Source: Thiohalorhabdus sp. Cl-TMA (GTDB taxonomy: Bacteria; Pseudomonadota; Gammaproteobacteria; Thiohalorhabdales; Thiohalorhabdaceae). From it: a DNA stretch of 64,000 nt. Shown piece by piece: positions 53,472 through 62,269 of the stretch. Below the pieces are notes generated by a model that was not told the origin of the DNA, ran no database searches, and saw only the letters and a program-made list of their open reading frames with translations. Numbering within the stretch: position 1 is the stretch's first letter; every line of letters starts with the position of its first letter. The DNA lies in contig NZ_JBGUAW010000006.1 of assembly GCF_041821045.1 (NCBI RefSeq), positions 236,183 to 300,182 of the forward strand. The letters are read 5' to 3'. The position numbers and the translations under genes were made by a program.

Positions 53472-54734
53472 CTAAGATCTCTCGCCTTTGCCGGGAGCGG
53501 GAGCCGAGCCATTCCCCCTAGACATCAGGCCCGCCAAGCGGGACCCATTGGCCCTGCTGTACATCCTAAGCAGGCGGGAACGTAGGGTTCTGCCGTAGAC
53601 AGTGAGATTCCCCTGACCCTCATATTCGTCCGTCCAGCGGAGCTTGTAGCCATTCCGGCCAGGGCCCATGTAGTAGGTCTCGAGCTCCTCCTCCTCGAAC
53701 AGGCCCTGGAGTATCCGGTAATTTAGGTGATGCCCTGGGGAAAGGTTGCTGTACTGCTCGTCGAAGTCCCCACGCAGGGCGTAAACCTTGCCCTGATAAA
53801 TCAATTGGTATTCCATCGCAACGGTCCGGTCCCCCAGCTTCAGAAGCCAAATAGAGAACCACCCTGCGTTCCAGGCATGCTCCGAAAGCTGCCTAATAAA
53901 AGCAAAAGGTCCTGGGAAATCGAGACTCCCCCCTTCTCTGCCTTTCCAGCTGTTAGCCGAGACCCCTATGGCCTCGAACAAAGACTCGAAATCTCCGGAG
54001 GAGGGGGTATGCCATTCCACCTCCACCACCCCGGCCTTCTGCAGCCGGTTACTTACCCAGTTATTGTTCTTCTTCAGCTTCCTTCCCAGGCCCTTGTAGT
54101 ACTCATCCCAGGACCCCAGAGTCCTAACCAGATAATTCGGGGAATCCGGGTTTTGCTCCAGGGCGTATCCATGACCGTGGAAAAGATCCGTCAAACGAGT
54201 GATGGTATCGGAATAGGAAGGTAAATTCCGGAGCACAAGCCGGTCCCAGGCCTTGAACTCATTGACCATCCAGGTGGCGATTCGGATTAGGACGTTCTCC
54301 CGAACTTCGGTCGGTGCAGTAACGATATCGCATTCCTGGGTATCGGGAACGGTCAGGAACTCCAGATTCCTGATCCGAACCTTCCTTGTGCTTCGGTGCC
54401 GCACCACAAGGGGACAGCCGCCCAGGAGGTGACCATTGGATTTGATCAAAAGGATCAGAGGCTTATCGTTGGGATGTTGCCATTTCCATGCCGCGTCGAG
54501 CCATTCGAACCGCAGGAAAGGGGTATCCAGGAATGAATCCTCGACCAGATCATTCCATTCCGTTCCGATAGCCCGGAGCTCATGGCGGGAGGTCAGGACT
54601 TCTACCCCAAGGTTGGCCGAATCAAAGGGAACGGACCCTCTTGCCTGAGCCTTAGTTCCCTCCCTCCCAGAAGCCCGGCCGGGTTCAGGAGCCCCCTTTT
54701 TCTCGCTTCCCCGCAGCTTTAAAGTGGTCGTCAT
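53472..54734 (-). CDS. FemAB/CelD-like acyltransferase (GNAT superfamily)
   Basis: The 420-residue protein has the CelD/BcsL-type acetyltransferase pattern: WNDLVEDSFLDTPFLRFEWLDAAWKW near residue 60, LGRKLKKNNNWVSNRLQKAG near 215 and DEQYSNLSPGHHLNYRILQGLF near 330. Such proteins acylate extracellular polysaccharides or peptidoglycan precursors. The N-terminal 40 residues are low-complexity. Upstream lies a strongly AT-rich patch, and the surroundings are IS remains and other polysaccharide genes, so it is probably part of a damaged surface-polysaccharide locus. Confidence 0.82.
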   Translation of the reverse strand: MTTTLKLRGSEKKGAPEPGRASGREGTKAQARGSVPFDSANLGVEVLTSRHELRAIGTEWNDLVEDSFLDTPFLRFEWLDAAWKWQHPNDKPLILLIKSNGHLLGGCPLVVRHRSTRKVRIRNLEFLTVPDTQECDIVTAPTEVRENVLIRIATWMVNEFKAWDRLVLRNLPSYSDTITRLTDLFHGHGYALEQNPDSPNYLVRTLGSWDEYYKGLGRKLKKNNNWVSNRLQKAGVVEVEWHTPSSGDFESLFEAIGVSANSWKGREGGSLDFPGPFAFIRQLSEHAWNAGWFSIWLLKLGDRTVAMEYQLIYQGKVYALRGDFDEQYSNLSPGHHLNYRILQGLFEEEELETYYMGPGRNGYKLRWTDEYEGQGNLTVYGRTLRSRLLRMYSRANGSRLAGLMSRGNGSAPAPGKGERS

Positions 54735-55268
54735 TTCGGGAACTCCTTCACCAAAAAATTGGTTATTTTTGGTTCATATTATTTATTTTTCCTCGAAGGG
54801 ATAGAAAATATTAACAAATTTCCCTTCCCAGCCCATGAAACCGAACCAATACTGTCGTGTCTATACACTTTACAACCCCTCTTGACACAATATCAAGTTG
54901 CTGTTTATGAAGAATTAATAAATTTAAACTTTAAATCCATACCCAATTTAATAAGACTCCTTTATAAAAATTATCCAACCAATCAAAATTTTAACTTTCT
55001 TCTCTACCCTCCCCCGACAGGACCTCACCGACTTCGACGATCAGCCCTACTGGATGCCGGCTGGCTCCTCGGTATCAAGGCGGCCCGGTCCGCACCAGAA
55101 GGTCGCGGGCTCCCAAACCGCCTCACGGGGCCCAGGCGGAAGTCCGGCATAAAAGGGCGCCCCGCGGGATTTCTGGCCCTAAAGGCCCAGTTTTGCCGTT
55201 CAAAGAAGACTCCGGCGTGAGCCGAGAGTAATCCCGAGGGGGAAAGCATGGGTTATGGAGGCCGGAAA
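54735..55268. other. AT-rich patch followed by unassigned GC-rich sequence
   Basis: 54740-55010 is markedly AT-rich against a GC-rich genome and suggests foreign DNA or an old polysaccharide locus border. 55011-55247 returns to high GC. A 153-codon frame crosses both halves but has no ribosome site and changes composition in the middle, so it is not called. Nothing else is recognised. Confidence 0.6.
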
Positions 55269-55361
55269 ATGATTGAGCAGGAACGTATAGGCATCGTGGG
55301 GCTGGGGAATGTGGGACTCCCATCATTGAGCTTGGGGTTTCCCGCGATATTTCCGTATGGG
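55269..55361 (+). pseudogene. Start of a nucleotide-sugar dehydrogenase, cut off by IS66
   Basis: ATG 55269 follows GGAGG by about nine bases and opens IEQERIGIVGLGNVGLPSLS, the Rossmann start of UDP-glucose/UDP-N-acetylhexosamine dehydrogenases (usually GLGYVGLP). After about 31 codons it meets the IS66 end at 55362. The rest of the gene (normally about 430 residues) is not found in the window. Confidence 0.7.
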
Positions 55362-55680
55362 GTAATGTCTACTGGTTTTCGTTTCCTGCGGGGGAGGGGG
55401 GCTGAAAGGTCTTCAGGTCGAGGTTCCATGCCAGGAGCGCCTCGTAGTCCTCGGCGCTGGATGCGGCGGGAAGTTCTTTGAAAGTGTAGCGGAGGTAGGT
55501 GTGGGGGCATGGCCGCCCGCCTTGGCCGTTTCCACGAGGCTGTAGAGGTTGGCCGAATCCGTGGTGCCGGCTGCGCTGTTGTAAAACAGCCAATTCTGGC
55601 GGCCGACTACAAAGGGCCGGATGGCGTTCCCTGCGCCATTAATGTCGATGGGAATGGGTCCACCCCAGGTAACCCACTAG
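55362..55680 (-). pseudogene. IS66 transposase, C-terminal fragment
   Basis: The terminal sequence GTAATGTCTACTGGTTTTCG at 55362 fits an IS66 end. On the minus strand the TnpC C-terminus is readable as PIPIDINGAGNAIRPFVVGR, then NWLFYNSAAGTTDSANLYSL, then after a frameshift YLRYTFKELPAASSAEDYEA. It is the downstream half of a gene split by the IS5-type element at 55681-57002. Confidence 0.8.
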
Positions 55681-57002
55681 GAGTTCGTTGAAATTGAGCC
55701 TTGGTACCGGGGTTTGGCCCCGCGAGCGGCTCAAAAACCGATTGGCGGGGCGTTTGGCCCCAATTGCCCGGGCCGGTGGTGACCGGAATGGGCCGCCAAT
55801 CGCCCCCGCTAGCCAAGGAGCCGGACACACCGGCCCCCTGGCGGAAAATCAGGCCGGGCCCGGCATGAGCAGCTTGCGCAGACGGACCAGGTTGTACGCC
55901 GCTGCATGAAAGGTGAACCAGGCCTCCAGCGCCGCCCTGCCGCGCAGCATGGGCCGCCGGAGGAGGCCGAAGGCCTTGGCCCAACCGAACGGTTCCTCCA
56001 CGCGCTTCCGCGCTCGCTGGCTCGCCGCGAAGCCCGGATGCCGGGTGGTTCGCCCGTCGATGGCGGAACGCCGGTTGCCCGTATTCTGGGCGATGTGCGG
56101 GGTGGCGTTGAGCTTATGGCGCAGCGTGCGTACGAAGTCCCGGGCGTCATAGCCCTTGTCCGCCGCCACGGTGATCCGATGCCGCCCACGCATCCGCTCG
56201 AGCATGGCAATCGCCGCATCGCGCTCGGCGTAGCCGTCGGCCGGGGTCAGCTCAGTCTGGATAACCAGGCCGTTGCGGTTCTCGATGGCCACGTGGCCGA
56301 GGTAGGCCAGCTTGGCCTCCTTGCCGGGGCCTTTCTTGAAGAGCTTGGCCCCGGGGTCCGTGCGGGAGCGATGGGTGGCGTTGGAGCGACGCTCGCCGTG
56401 GAAATCCTGGCCGGCATTGCTACCACCCGTGGGGTCATCGTCATCCTCATCGACGGGACGGAAGCTGCGCATAGAGGCCCAGGCCTCCACCAGGGTGCCG
56501 TCGACGCTGAAGTGCTCGTCGGACAGGAGCTTGCGGTCCCGGGCCGGCTTCAGCACCGCTTGCAACAGCTGCTGGGCAACCTCGGTGGTCAGCAGCCGGT
56601 CGCGGTTCTTGGAAAAGGTTGAGTGGTTCCAGACCGGGTCATCGATACCGAGGCCCACGAACCACCGGAACAGCAGGTTGTATTCCAGCTGCTCCATCAA
56701 CAGCCGCTCGGAGCGGATGGCATACAGGATCTGTAGCAGCGAGGCCCGAAGTAGGTACTCGGGCGGGATCGAGGGGCGCCCCGTTTCGGGATAGAGGCCA
56801 TCCAGATGGGCTTGGAGCTGGTGCAAGGCGTCGTCCACCAGCGCCCGGACGGCCCGCAAGGGATGATCCTCGGGGACCCGCTCTTCCAGGGACACGTAGC
56901 TGAACAGGCTGGCTTGCTGGTCCTCGACCCCGCGCACGAAGAACCTCCTATCAATGGGTTGGCTTGGAGCAGCCTACCAAACCCTGGTTTTTCAACAGAG
57001 TC
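55681..57002 (-). mobile_element. Intact IS5-type insertion sequence with CTAG target duplication
   Basis: The element is 1322 bp. The ends GAGTTCGTTGAAA (left) and TTTTTCAACAGAGTC (right) are imperfect inverted repeats. CTAG flanks both sides (55677-55680 and 57003-57006). Removing the element and one CTAG rejoins the two IS66 halves at codons WERL-VGYL, which proves insertion into IS66. Confidence 0.88.
55849..56937 (-). CDS. IS5-family transposase
   Basis: The 362-residue protein has the DUF772-type start (LFSYVSLEERVPEDHPLRAVRALVDDAL) and FSVDGTLVEAWASMRSFRP with the first catalytic Asp. VAADKGYDARDFVRTLR carries the second Asp, and RKRVEEPFGWAKAFGLLRRP the Glu. The gene is complete and lies inside an element with intact ends, so the element may still be able to move. 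Confidence 0.92.
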   Translation of the reverse strand: MRGVEDQQASLFSYVSLEERVPEDHPLRAVRALVDDALHQLQAHLDGLYPETGRPSIPPEYLLRASLLQILYAIRSERLLMEQLEYNLLFRWFVGLGIDDPVWNHSTFSKNRDRLLTTEVAQQLLQAVLKPARDRKLLSDEHFSVDGTLVEAWASMRSFRPVDEDDDDPTGGSNAGQDFHGERRSNATHRSRTDPGAKLFKKGPGKEAKLAYLGHVAIENRNGLVIQTELTPADGYAERDAAIAMLERMRGRHRITVAADKGYDARDFVRTLRHKLNATPHIAQNTGNRRSAIDGRTTRHPGFAASQRARKRVEEPFGWAKAFGLLRRPMLRGRAALEAWFTFHAAAYNLVRLRKLLMPGPA

Positions 57003-57515
57003 CTAGGCGCTCCCACTGCCCGGCCAGGTAGTGGAGGGCCTTGCCGGTGGCGGGCCGCGAGGTCCAGGTCCTGGTTCCGGCCCTGGCGCTCGATGGCGTA
57101 GAACTGCTGGATATAGTCCAGGCCCTGGCGGGCGCGGCCAGCCTTCTTGGCCTTCTTCTTGCCGGAGGCTTTGATGGCCGCATCGATTTAGCGCCGCGCA
57201 GGTAGGCCCAGCAGTCTACCCGGCCACGACCTCGTCCCGGCCCGCGAGCGCGGTGCCTAGGCGCTGTAGCCATCGGTCTGCAAGTAGCAGTGGAAGTCGG
57301 CCAGTAGCCGCTTCGGCATCTCGTGGCTGCGGGTAGGCGCGTGGTGGAAGCGTATCGACGACATCGTCCAGCTCCAGGGCGTCCCCACTCGGCAGGAGGC
57401 CCCGCTCTGGAAAGCGGCCGCGCATCGACCACCTCGGCGCGGCGGAATAGGCCGCCACCCTGGGCTTCCGGCTCAGCCAACGTCGCCTCCGACAACCCCA
57501 GCTCCCGAGCCAGCG
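57003..57515 (-). pseudogene. IS66 transposase, upstream fragment with stops and frameshifts
   Basis: Minus-strand fragments of TnpC can be read in changing frames: MPKRLLADFHCYLQTDGYSA before a TAG, GRVDCWAYLRG, a Lys/Ala-rich helix, and HYLAGQWERL at the break. They continue in 55362-55680 after the IS5-type element. Near 57455-57515 a piece resembling an IS481-type helix-turn-helix (RELGLSEATL) may belong to another relic. Confidence 0.72.
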
Positions 57516-57659
57516 GGCCTCCGATTGGGATTCAGAGGCAGGATATCCATCAGGTAGGCTCAGGCACAGACGGGAAGGACATACTTTTTACGGAGCAAAA
57601 GCGCCTATTGGTTGGATCCCCGCCAGGGCTCGGCGCTTCCTACCTGCAACTCCATAGGT

Positions 57660-57800
57660 ACTATGCCAACGAATTAACCGGACACGAGGACATCGCCGCC
57701 ACGGGGATGGAACCTACTTTTGCGATCCGGATTCCCCCTGGCAGCGGGGTACCATCGAGAACGTCAACCGCTGGCCGCGCCGGGACCGATCCTATAAGGT
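57660..57800 (+). pseudogene. IS30-family transposase remnant
   Basis: Short plus-strand fragments in two frames read NELTGHEDIAATG and YFCDPDSPWQRGTIENVNRW. They correspond to the region between the second Asp and the Glu of IS30 transposases. No other part of the element is seen. Confidence 0.65.
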
Positions 57801-57812
57801 CTCCCTGGATCA

Positions 57813-58799
57813 TTACGTGTCGGGACTCGGAGGATTGTGTGGCTTTCTCCAAAAGCGGTCGGGGTTTGATTCGTAATAGGCCTTGAGGACCTCAACCGGG
57901 GTCCGTGCACCCAGGTTTTTCTGGGGAATCTGGCCGTTGTACAGGCGCCGATAGCGCTCCAGGGTCGCCTCCAGCTCTTCGCGGTTGCGGAGGTGGACCG
58001 ATGCTAGCACCTCGCTGATGCGGCCGTTGAAGCGCTCCACCAGGCCATTGGTCTCTGGCTGGCGGGGCGGGATGAGCCGGTGGGCGATGCCCTGCTCGGC
58101 GCACAGCTGGTCCACTGGGTGCTTCCCGGAGGGCTCGCCCTGCGGGCGATTCAGCCGGTCCGTGAAAGCCGCCTCGTTGTCCGTCAGCAGGTGGGTGATC
58201 CGAAACGGCGCCCGCCGGATCAAGTTGGTCACGAACGTGCGTGCCGTCGCCGCCTTGCGGTCATCGCGGATCTCGAAGTAGACCCACTTGCTGGCCCGGT
58301 CGATGGCCGCGAACAGGAAACAGCGGTCGGACTCCTCGGGCAGCTGCGGCAGGTACTTGATGTCGACGTGGACGAAGCCCGGTTCGTAGTCCTTGAAGGT
58401 ATTGCGGCGCTTGGTGGTTTCCGCCGATTCGCCCAGCTGCTGGGCCCGCAACGCCTTCAGATTATTGACCCCGTTGCGCTTCAGGCAGCGCAACAGAGCG
58501 GCCCGGGATAGGCTCGCGTCCAGAAAGTCCCGGCCCACCCGGAGCAGGTCGTCCACGGGCAGCAGGAACAACTGACGCAGCTCCACGAGGACGGCCTCGG
58601 TTTCCGGGGCCATGGTCGTCGGAATCCGGTGCGGCACATGCGAGCCGTCTTCCACTGTCCGGCGCCGCTTCCACTTGCGGACCGTGGTCTCGGACAGGCC
58701 CAGCTCCCGGGCCAACTTGGTCGTACCCTTGTCGGACTCCTGGATATAGCGTCGAATCCGAGGCGTGGTGGTGGCATTGTCATGGAGGGGCGTGCTCAA
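57813..58799 (-). CDS. IS481-family transposase
   Basis: The 328-residue protein has an N-terminal helix-turn-helix (TTKLARELGLSETTVRKWKRRR) and a DDE core: GFVHVDIKYLPQL, ITHLLTDNEAAFTDRL and PETNGLVERFNGRISEVL. TTG 58799 is the start, with GGAGGAG eight bases upstream. The ends of the element could not be fixed; TGTCGGGACTC at 57820 and CCAACA at 58813 are weak candidates. The frame is intact. Confidence 0.87.
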   Translation of the reverse strand: MSTPLHDNATTTPRIRRYIQESDKGTTKLARELGLSETTVRKWKRRRTVEDGSHVPHRIPTTMAPETEAVLVELRQLFLLPVDDLLRVGRDFLDASLSRAALLRCLKRNGVNNLKALRAQQLGESAETTKRRNTFKDYEPGFVHVDIKYLPQLPEESDRCFLFAAIDRASKWVYFEIRDDRKAATARTFVTNLIRRAPFRITHLLTDNEAAFTDRLNRPQGEPSGKHPVDQLCAEQGIAHRLIPPRQPETNGLVERFNGRISEVLASVHLRNREELEATLERYRRLYNGQIPQKNLGARTPVEVLKAYYESNPDRFWRKPHNPPSPDT

Positions 58800-59081
58800 G
58801 CCTCAATCTCCTCCAACAGGTACTCAATCACCGACCGCGCCTCAAAATACATCAGGCTCCGGGGAGGGAGACAAGCACCCGAGTCCTTACAATTACGCGG
58901 CCGAGGGCCTGGACGACGCCCTATGCCTATACAACACCATGCTTGGCAAGTGTTTGAACTACCGAACAACCTTGGAGGCTTTCACAGACGAGCTCGAGGC
59001 CCTTGCGATTGCAATTTGAATGTGCCGGCCCCGTAAAAGCCAAGAGCAAAAGGGTTTATAGGCCACTGTAGGGACTATTTT
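58800..59081. other. Unassigned sequence between IS481 and the glycosyltransferase gene
   Basis: About 280 bp. A plus-strand frame ends GLDDALCLYNTMLGKCLNYRTTLEAF but has no recognisable relatives or ribosome site; it may be a transposase relic. The right end is AT-rich and leads into the glycosyltransferase gene. Confidence 0.4.
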
Positions 59082-60266
59082 TTATTGAACCCTCCCTTGC
59101 ACATTAAAAGTCTTATTTTTTATACTTTTTCTTCTAGTTATATCCCTAACAGGCCTGGTGGCCCGAAGGGCATATCTGATATTTTCTAATATATTCTTAT
59201 AACCTGTAAGAAAAATAAAAATCCATGTTTTTGGCTTTGATGGATCATAACAAGAACTTTTCAAAAAAGAAATGAAAGATACGTAATACCTTTTAGCATT
59301 TTTATTCTTCCAACCGTACAAAAACCATAACTGGGAAAGATTTCTTTTTATTCTTTTTGTGTTTGCTCGGCTCCCATCAGGGTTGGTAATTCCCCATTTT
59401 TTTATGGATTCTTCTATTATATCAGCCGCATAATTTTTATCAGGGCACTCTGACGTGGTATTTTTCCCAGTTTTCCTAAATAGGGCCATTGTTTGATCTA
59501 GCATATGAATTTCTGAAATTAGGGATATTCTTAACCAAAATTCGAAATCCTCTCCCTGTTCCAGGTTCTCCTTAAAGTATCCAATGCTTTCTATTAAGCT
59601 GCTACGTAGCATTACACAAATTGTTGAAATTGAGAAATCACCTAGTAGCTGACCATATAACCACCCGGAATAATCTGGATCAATAGAGGGTGGCTCTGCT
59701 TTATTTAGGAAATGCAAAGATTCTTGCTTGATAGGGGGATTGGGGTTATTTGTCCGCCACTCCTCCACTTTTCCATATATAAGATGTATATGGGGGTTGC
59801 TTTCTAGGTAAGTAACTTGGCTAGTCAATTTCCCTGGTAACCAGATATCATCTGCATCTAAAAATGCTATATATTCCCCAGTAGCGATCTCCAAACCCTT
59901 GTTCCGCGCAGAGGATATACCTCCATTTTCCTTTTTTTCTATTATTATATTATCTTTGTATAAAAGTAATATGTCTTCGGTATTGTCGGTTGACCCGTCG
60001 TCCACTACTATAATTTCTTTGTTAGGGTAGTCTTGTTCCAGGACACTATCCAAAGCCTCTGATATAAATGGTTCAGCATTATATGTAGGAATGATAACGG
60101 AAACTAGCGGCAGCTCTGCATTCTCCCAATTCTCTGGGATGAGGCAGTGATTTCCTGCCTCCCGTTCCTTTTCCAGTTCGGGGGCAGGATCCGGGCTCTT
60201 TTCCGTGTGAGTAGTCTCCGATGCCCATTTGAAAGATGTCGGGTGGGGGAAGGGGGAAGTATTCAT
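59082..60266 (-). CDS. Family 2 glycosyltransferase
   Basis: The 394-residue protein has the GT-A start LVSVIIPTYNAEPFISEALDSV (near 55-75), EIIVVDDGSTDNT, GGISSARNKGLEIATGEY and the DxD motif FLDADDIW. It should transfer a sugar to a surface polysaccharide or lipid-linked intermediate. No membrane anchor is clear. The gene is far poorer in GC than the rest of the window, so it was acquired recently from a different source. It lies between IS481 and an AT-rich gap. Confidence 0.88.
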   Translation of the reverse strand: MNTSPFPHPTSFKWASETTHTEKSPDPAPELEKEREAGNHCLIPENWENAELPLVSVIIPTYNAEPFISEALDSVLEQDYPNKEIIVVDDGSTDNTEDILLLYKDNIIIEKKENGGISSARNKGLEIATGEYIAFLDADDIWLPGKLTSQVTYLESNPHIHLIYGKVEEWRTNNPNPPIKQESLHFLNKAEPPSIDPDYSGWLYGQLLGDFSISTICVMLRSSLIESIGYFKENLEQGEDFEFWLRISLISEIHMLDQTMALFRKTGKNTTSECPDKNYAADIIEESIKKWGITNPDGSRANTKRIKRNLSQLWFLYGWKNKNAKRYYVSFISFLKSSCYDPSKPKTWIFIFLTGYKNILENIRYALRATRPVRDITRRKSIKNKTFNVQGRVQ

Positions 60267-60979
60267 TGTGCCCTCTACGACCTTTGCTTATGAATTATTT
60301 TTTAGGTTATTACCTTCTCTTTAATCTATCCCTATTCATTTTTTTAGGTTTTGTAAAAATAAAATAAAAACAAAAACATAAAGACCATCTAGAGATAATA
60401 GTTCTTAAACTTTTTGGTGCCTGCCTTAGTCCTAGCCCCCCCTTTTGAGGATTAACTTCCTGGGTGCTTATTGATTTAAGCATTTGATATATTTTTATTT
60501 TATTTTTTTTAAAAAAAATGGGATGCGATTGGCTATGGTAGCGCAAGGAGCGGTATTTTAAGAATTTTTTGCATTAAAATTATTTAAATGCATAGTTCCA
60601 GAATTACAATTCAAGATCCATAAAACTTGACTTTAGCAAGCTTATAAAAAAATATGAATAGTAAAGTGTTCCCTCATTAAAATGGAGGGAAGATTCATAA
60701 GAATGACCTATACCCAATATTTGTGGGGTGGGAGTAGGCTCATCCTGGGTGACACGGACTCGCACTTCGCCACCGGACTGGTCCAGCTCCCCGTCCTGGA
60801 CCCCCAAGGGGCTTGGATATCCAAAATCTGAGCGTAAAGGTCGGTATCACGCATTCACCGTGTCCCTGATTGAAGTCGGGGGCACCCAAACAAATCCGAG
60901 AAGCGCCACTTTTTTATGTCTTTTTACTTTTAACTTTACCTTCATTTTACTCGCTATTAGCACACCTTTGCTGGCACCT
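60267..60979. other. AT-rich gap without a supported gene
   Basis: About 700 bp of low GC, apart from a GC-rich patch at 60745-60815. Poly-A and poly-T tracts are frequent (60490-60520). No frame has a ribosome site or recognisable product. It is probably decayed sequence from the same foreign source as the glycosyltransferase. Confidence 0.6.
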
Positions 60980-61060
60980 TGAAGTGGACCCCAAAAACTG
61001 GACAGGGGTAGAAGTAAACGGCTGAGGGATTATCCTCGGGCTCTGAAAGGAGCCTTCCCC

Positions 61061-61357
61061 GTGTCCCGAGCCAAAGGCAAGCGCCTCAGCCCCGAATTCA
61101 AGGCCCGCGTCGCTCTGGAAGCCGCCAAGGGCGCCAAGACGACCAGCGAGATCGCCAGCGAGTATCAGGTGCATCCGGCGCAGATCAGCCAGTGGAAGCG
61201 CCAGCTGCTTGAGGGTCTTCCGGAGCTGTTCGAGTCCAAGCGCCGCAGCAAAGCGCCTTCGGCCGAGGAGTTGACCGCCCCGCTGTACGAGGAGATTGGC
61301 CGCCTCAAGATTGAGGTGGACTTTCTCCAAAAAAAGTCCAAGCAGATCAAGGAGTAG
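61061..61357 (+). CDS. IS3-family OrfA
   Basis: The 98-residue protein has the OrfA helix-turn-helix (FKARVALEAAKGAKTTSEIASEYQVHPAQISQWKRQ) and a C-terminal leucine-zipper-like helix (LYEEIGRLKIEVDFLQKK). A slippery A-run (seven A at 61329-61335) near its end allows a -1 shift into orfB. Confidence 0.9.
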   Translation: MSRAKGKRLSPEFKARVALEAAKGAKTTSEIASEYQVHPAQISQWKRQLLEGLPELFESKRRSKAPSAEELTAPLYEEIGRLKIEVDFLQKKSKQIKE

Positions 61358-62190
61358 GCCGATGGCAAATCGAACCAGCTCATCCCCGGCTTTCGGTTCA
61401 GCGCCAATGCAACCTGCTCGGCCTGCCCCGGTCCACGTACTATCGCCAGCCGGCCGGGGAAAGCACCGAGAACCTGGCATTGATGCGGCTCATCGACCGG
61501 CAGTACCTGGAGACGCCCTTCTACGGCAGTCGCCAGATGACGGCTTGGCTGCGGCGCCAGGGATACGCCGTCAACCGCAAACGGGTCCAGCGGCTGATGG
61601 GCCGCATGGGCCTGCAAGCGACGGTCCCCGGGCCGCATACCAGTCGTCCGCACCCGCAGAATCCGGTCTACCCCTATCTGCTTCGGCAGCTGGCGCTAAC
61701 GAACAGCAACCTGGTCTGGTGCGCGGACATCACCTACATCCCCATGCCGCGGGGCTTTCTGTATTTGGTAGCGGTCCTCGACTGGTACAGCCGCTACGTA
61801 CTGGCCTGGCGGCTCTCCAACACGATGGACGCGCTGTTTTGCCTCGAGGCCCTGGAAATGGCACTGGGCCGAGGCGAGCCGGTGATCTTCAACACCGACC
61901 AGGGCGCCCAGTTCACCAGCCAGGAGTGGCTGGCCCCGCTACAGAAGCGGGGTATCCTCATCAGCATGGACGGGCGCGGCCGGGCCCTGGATAACGTCTT
62001 CGTCGAGCGCCTGTGGCGCACCGTGAAGTACGAGGATATCTACCTCCGGGACTACCAGACCGTGCCTGACCTGGAGACCGGATTGGCCGAATATTTCCAG
62101 TTCTACAACGAGGAGCGCCCGCACAGCGCCCTTGATCATCAAACCCCGGCCGAGGTCCACTGGGCCACCCAGCCGGAAACCGAAGTCTGA
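61336..62190 (+). CDS. IS3-family OrfB (transposase), read by -1 frameshift
   Basis: The frame is open from the A7 site through IEPAHPRLSVQRQCNLLGLP and STYYRQPAGE, so OrfB has no need of its own start; the first in-frame ATG at 61480 would cut off the conserved beginning. The DDE core is complete: CADITYIPMPRGFLYL, NTDQGAQFTSQEW and DNVFVERLWRTVKYE, followed by FYNEERPHSALDHQTPAEV. Confidence 0.9.
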   Translation, partial: VQADQGVGRWQIEPAHPRLSVQRQCNLLGLPRSTYYRQPAGESTENLALMRLIDRQYLETPFYGSRQMTAWLRRQGYAVNRKRVQRLMGRMGLQATVPGPHTSRPHPQNPVYPYLLRQLALTNSNLVWCADITYIPMPRGFLYLVAVLDWYSRYVLAWRLSNTMDALFCLEALEMALGRGEPVIFNTDQGAQFTSQEWLAPLQKRGILISMDGRGRALDNVFVERLWRTVKYEDIYLRDYQTVPDLETGLAEYFQFYNEERPHSALDHQTPAEVHWATQPETEV

Positions 62191-62269
62191 GGAGATCCCA
62201 AGGACCGTTTACTTCTCAAAGCCTGGTTACTGTCCAACCGAATGGGTCCACCCCACCTGCCAATCTAGA

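Larger units (their letters stand above)
60980..62255 (+). mobile_element. Intact IS3-family insertion sequence
   Basis: The ends TGAAGTGGACCCCAAAAACTGGACAG and ACTGTCCAACCGAATGGGTCCACCCCA are inverted repeats sharing GTGGACCC and TGGACAG. CCT (perhaps ACCT) flanks both sides as a 3-4 bp target duplication. The element is 1276 bp with orfA and orfB complete. Confidence 0.87.

Noticed and set aside
54759..55220. 153-codon plus-strand frame
   Set aside because: It spans a sharp GC change, has no ribosome site and no recognisable product.
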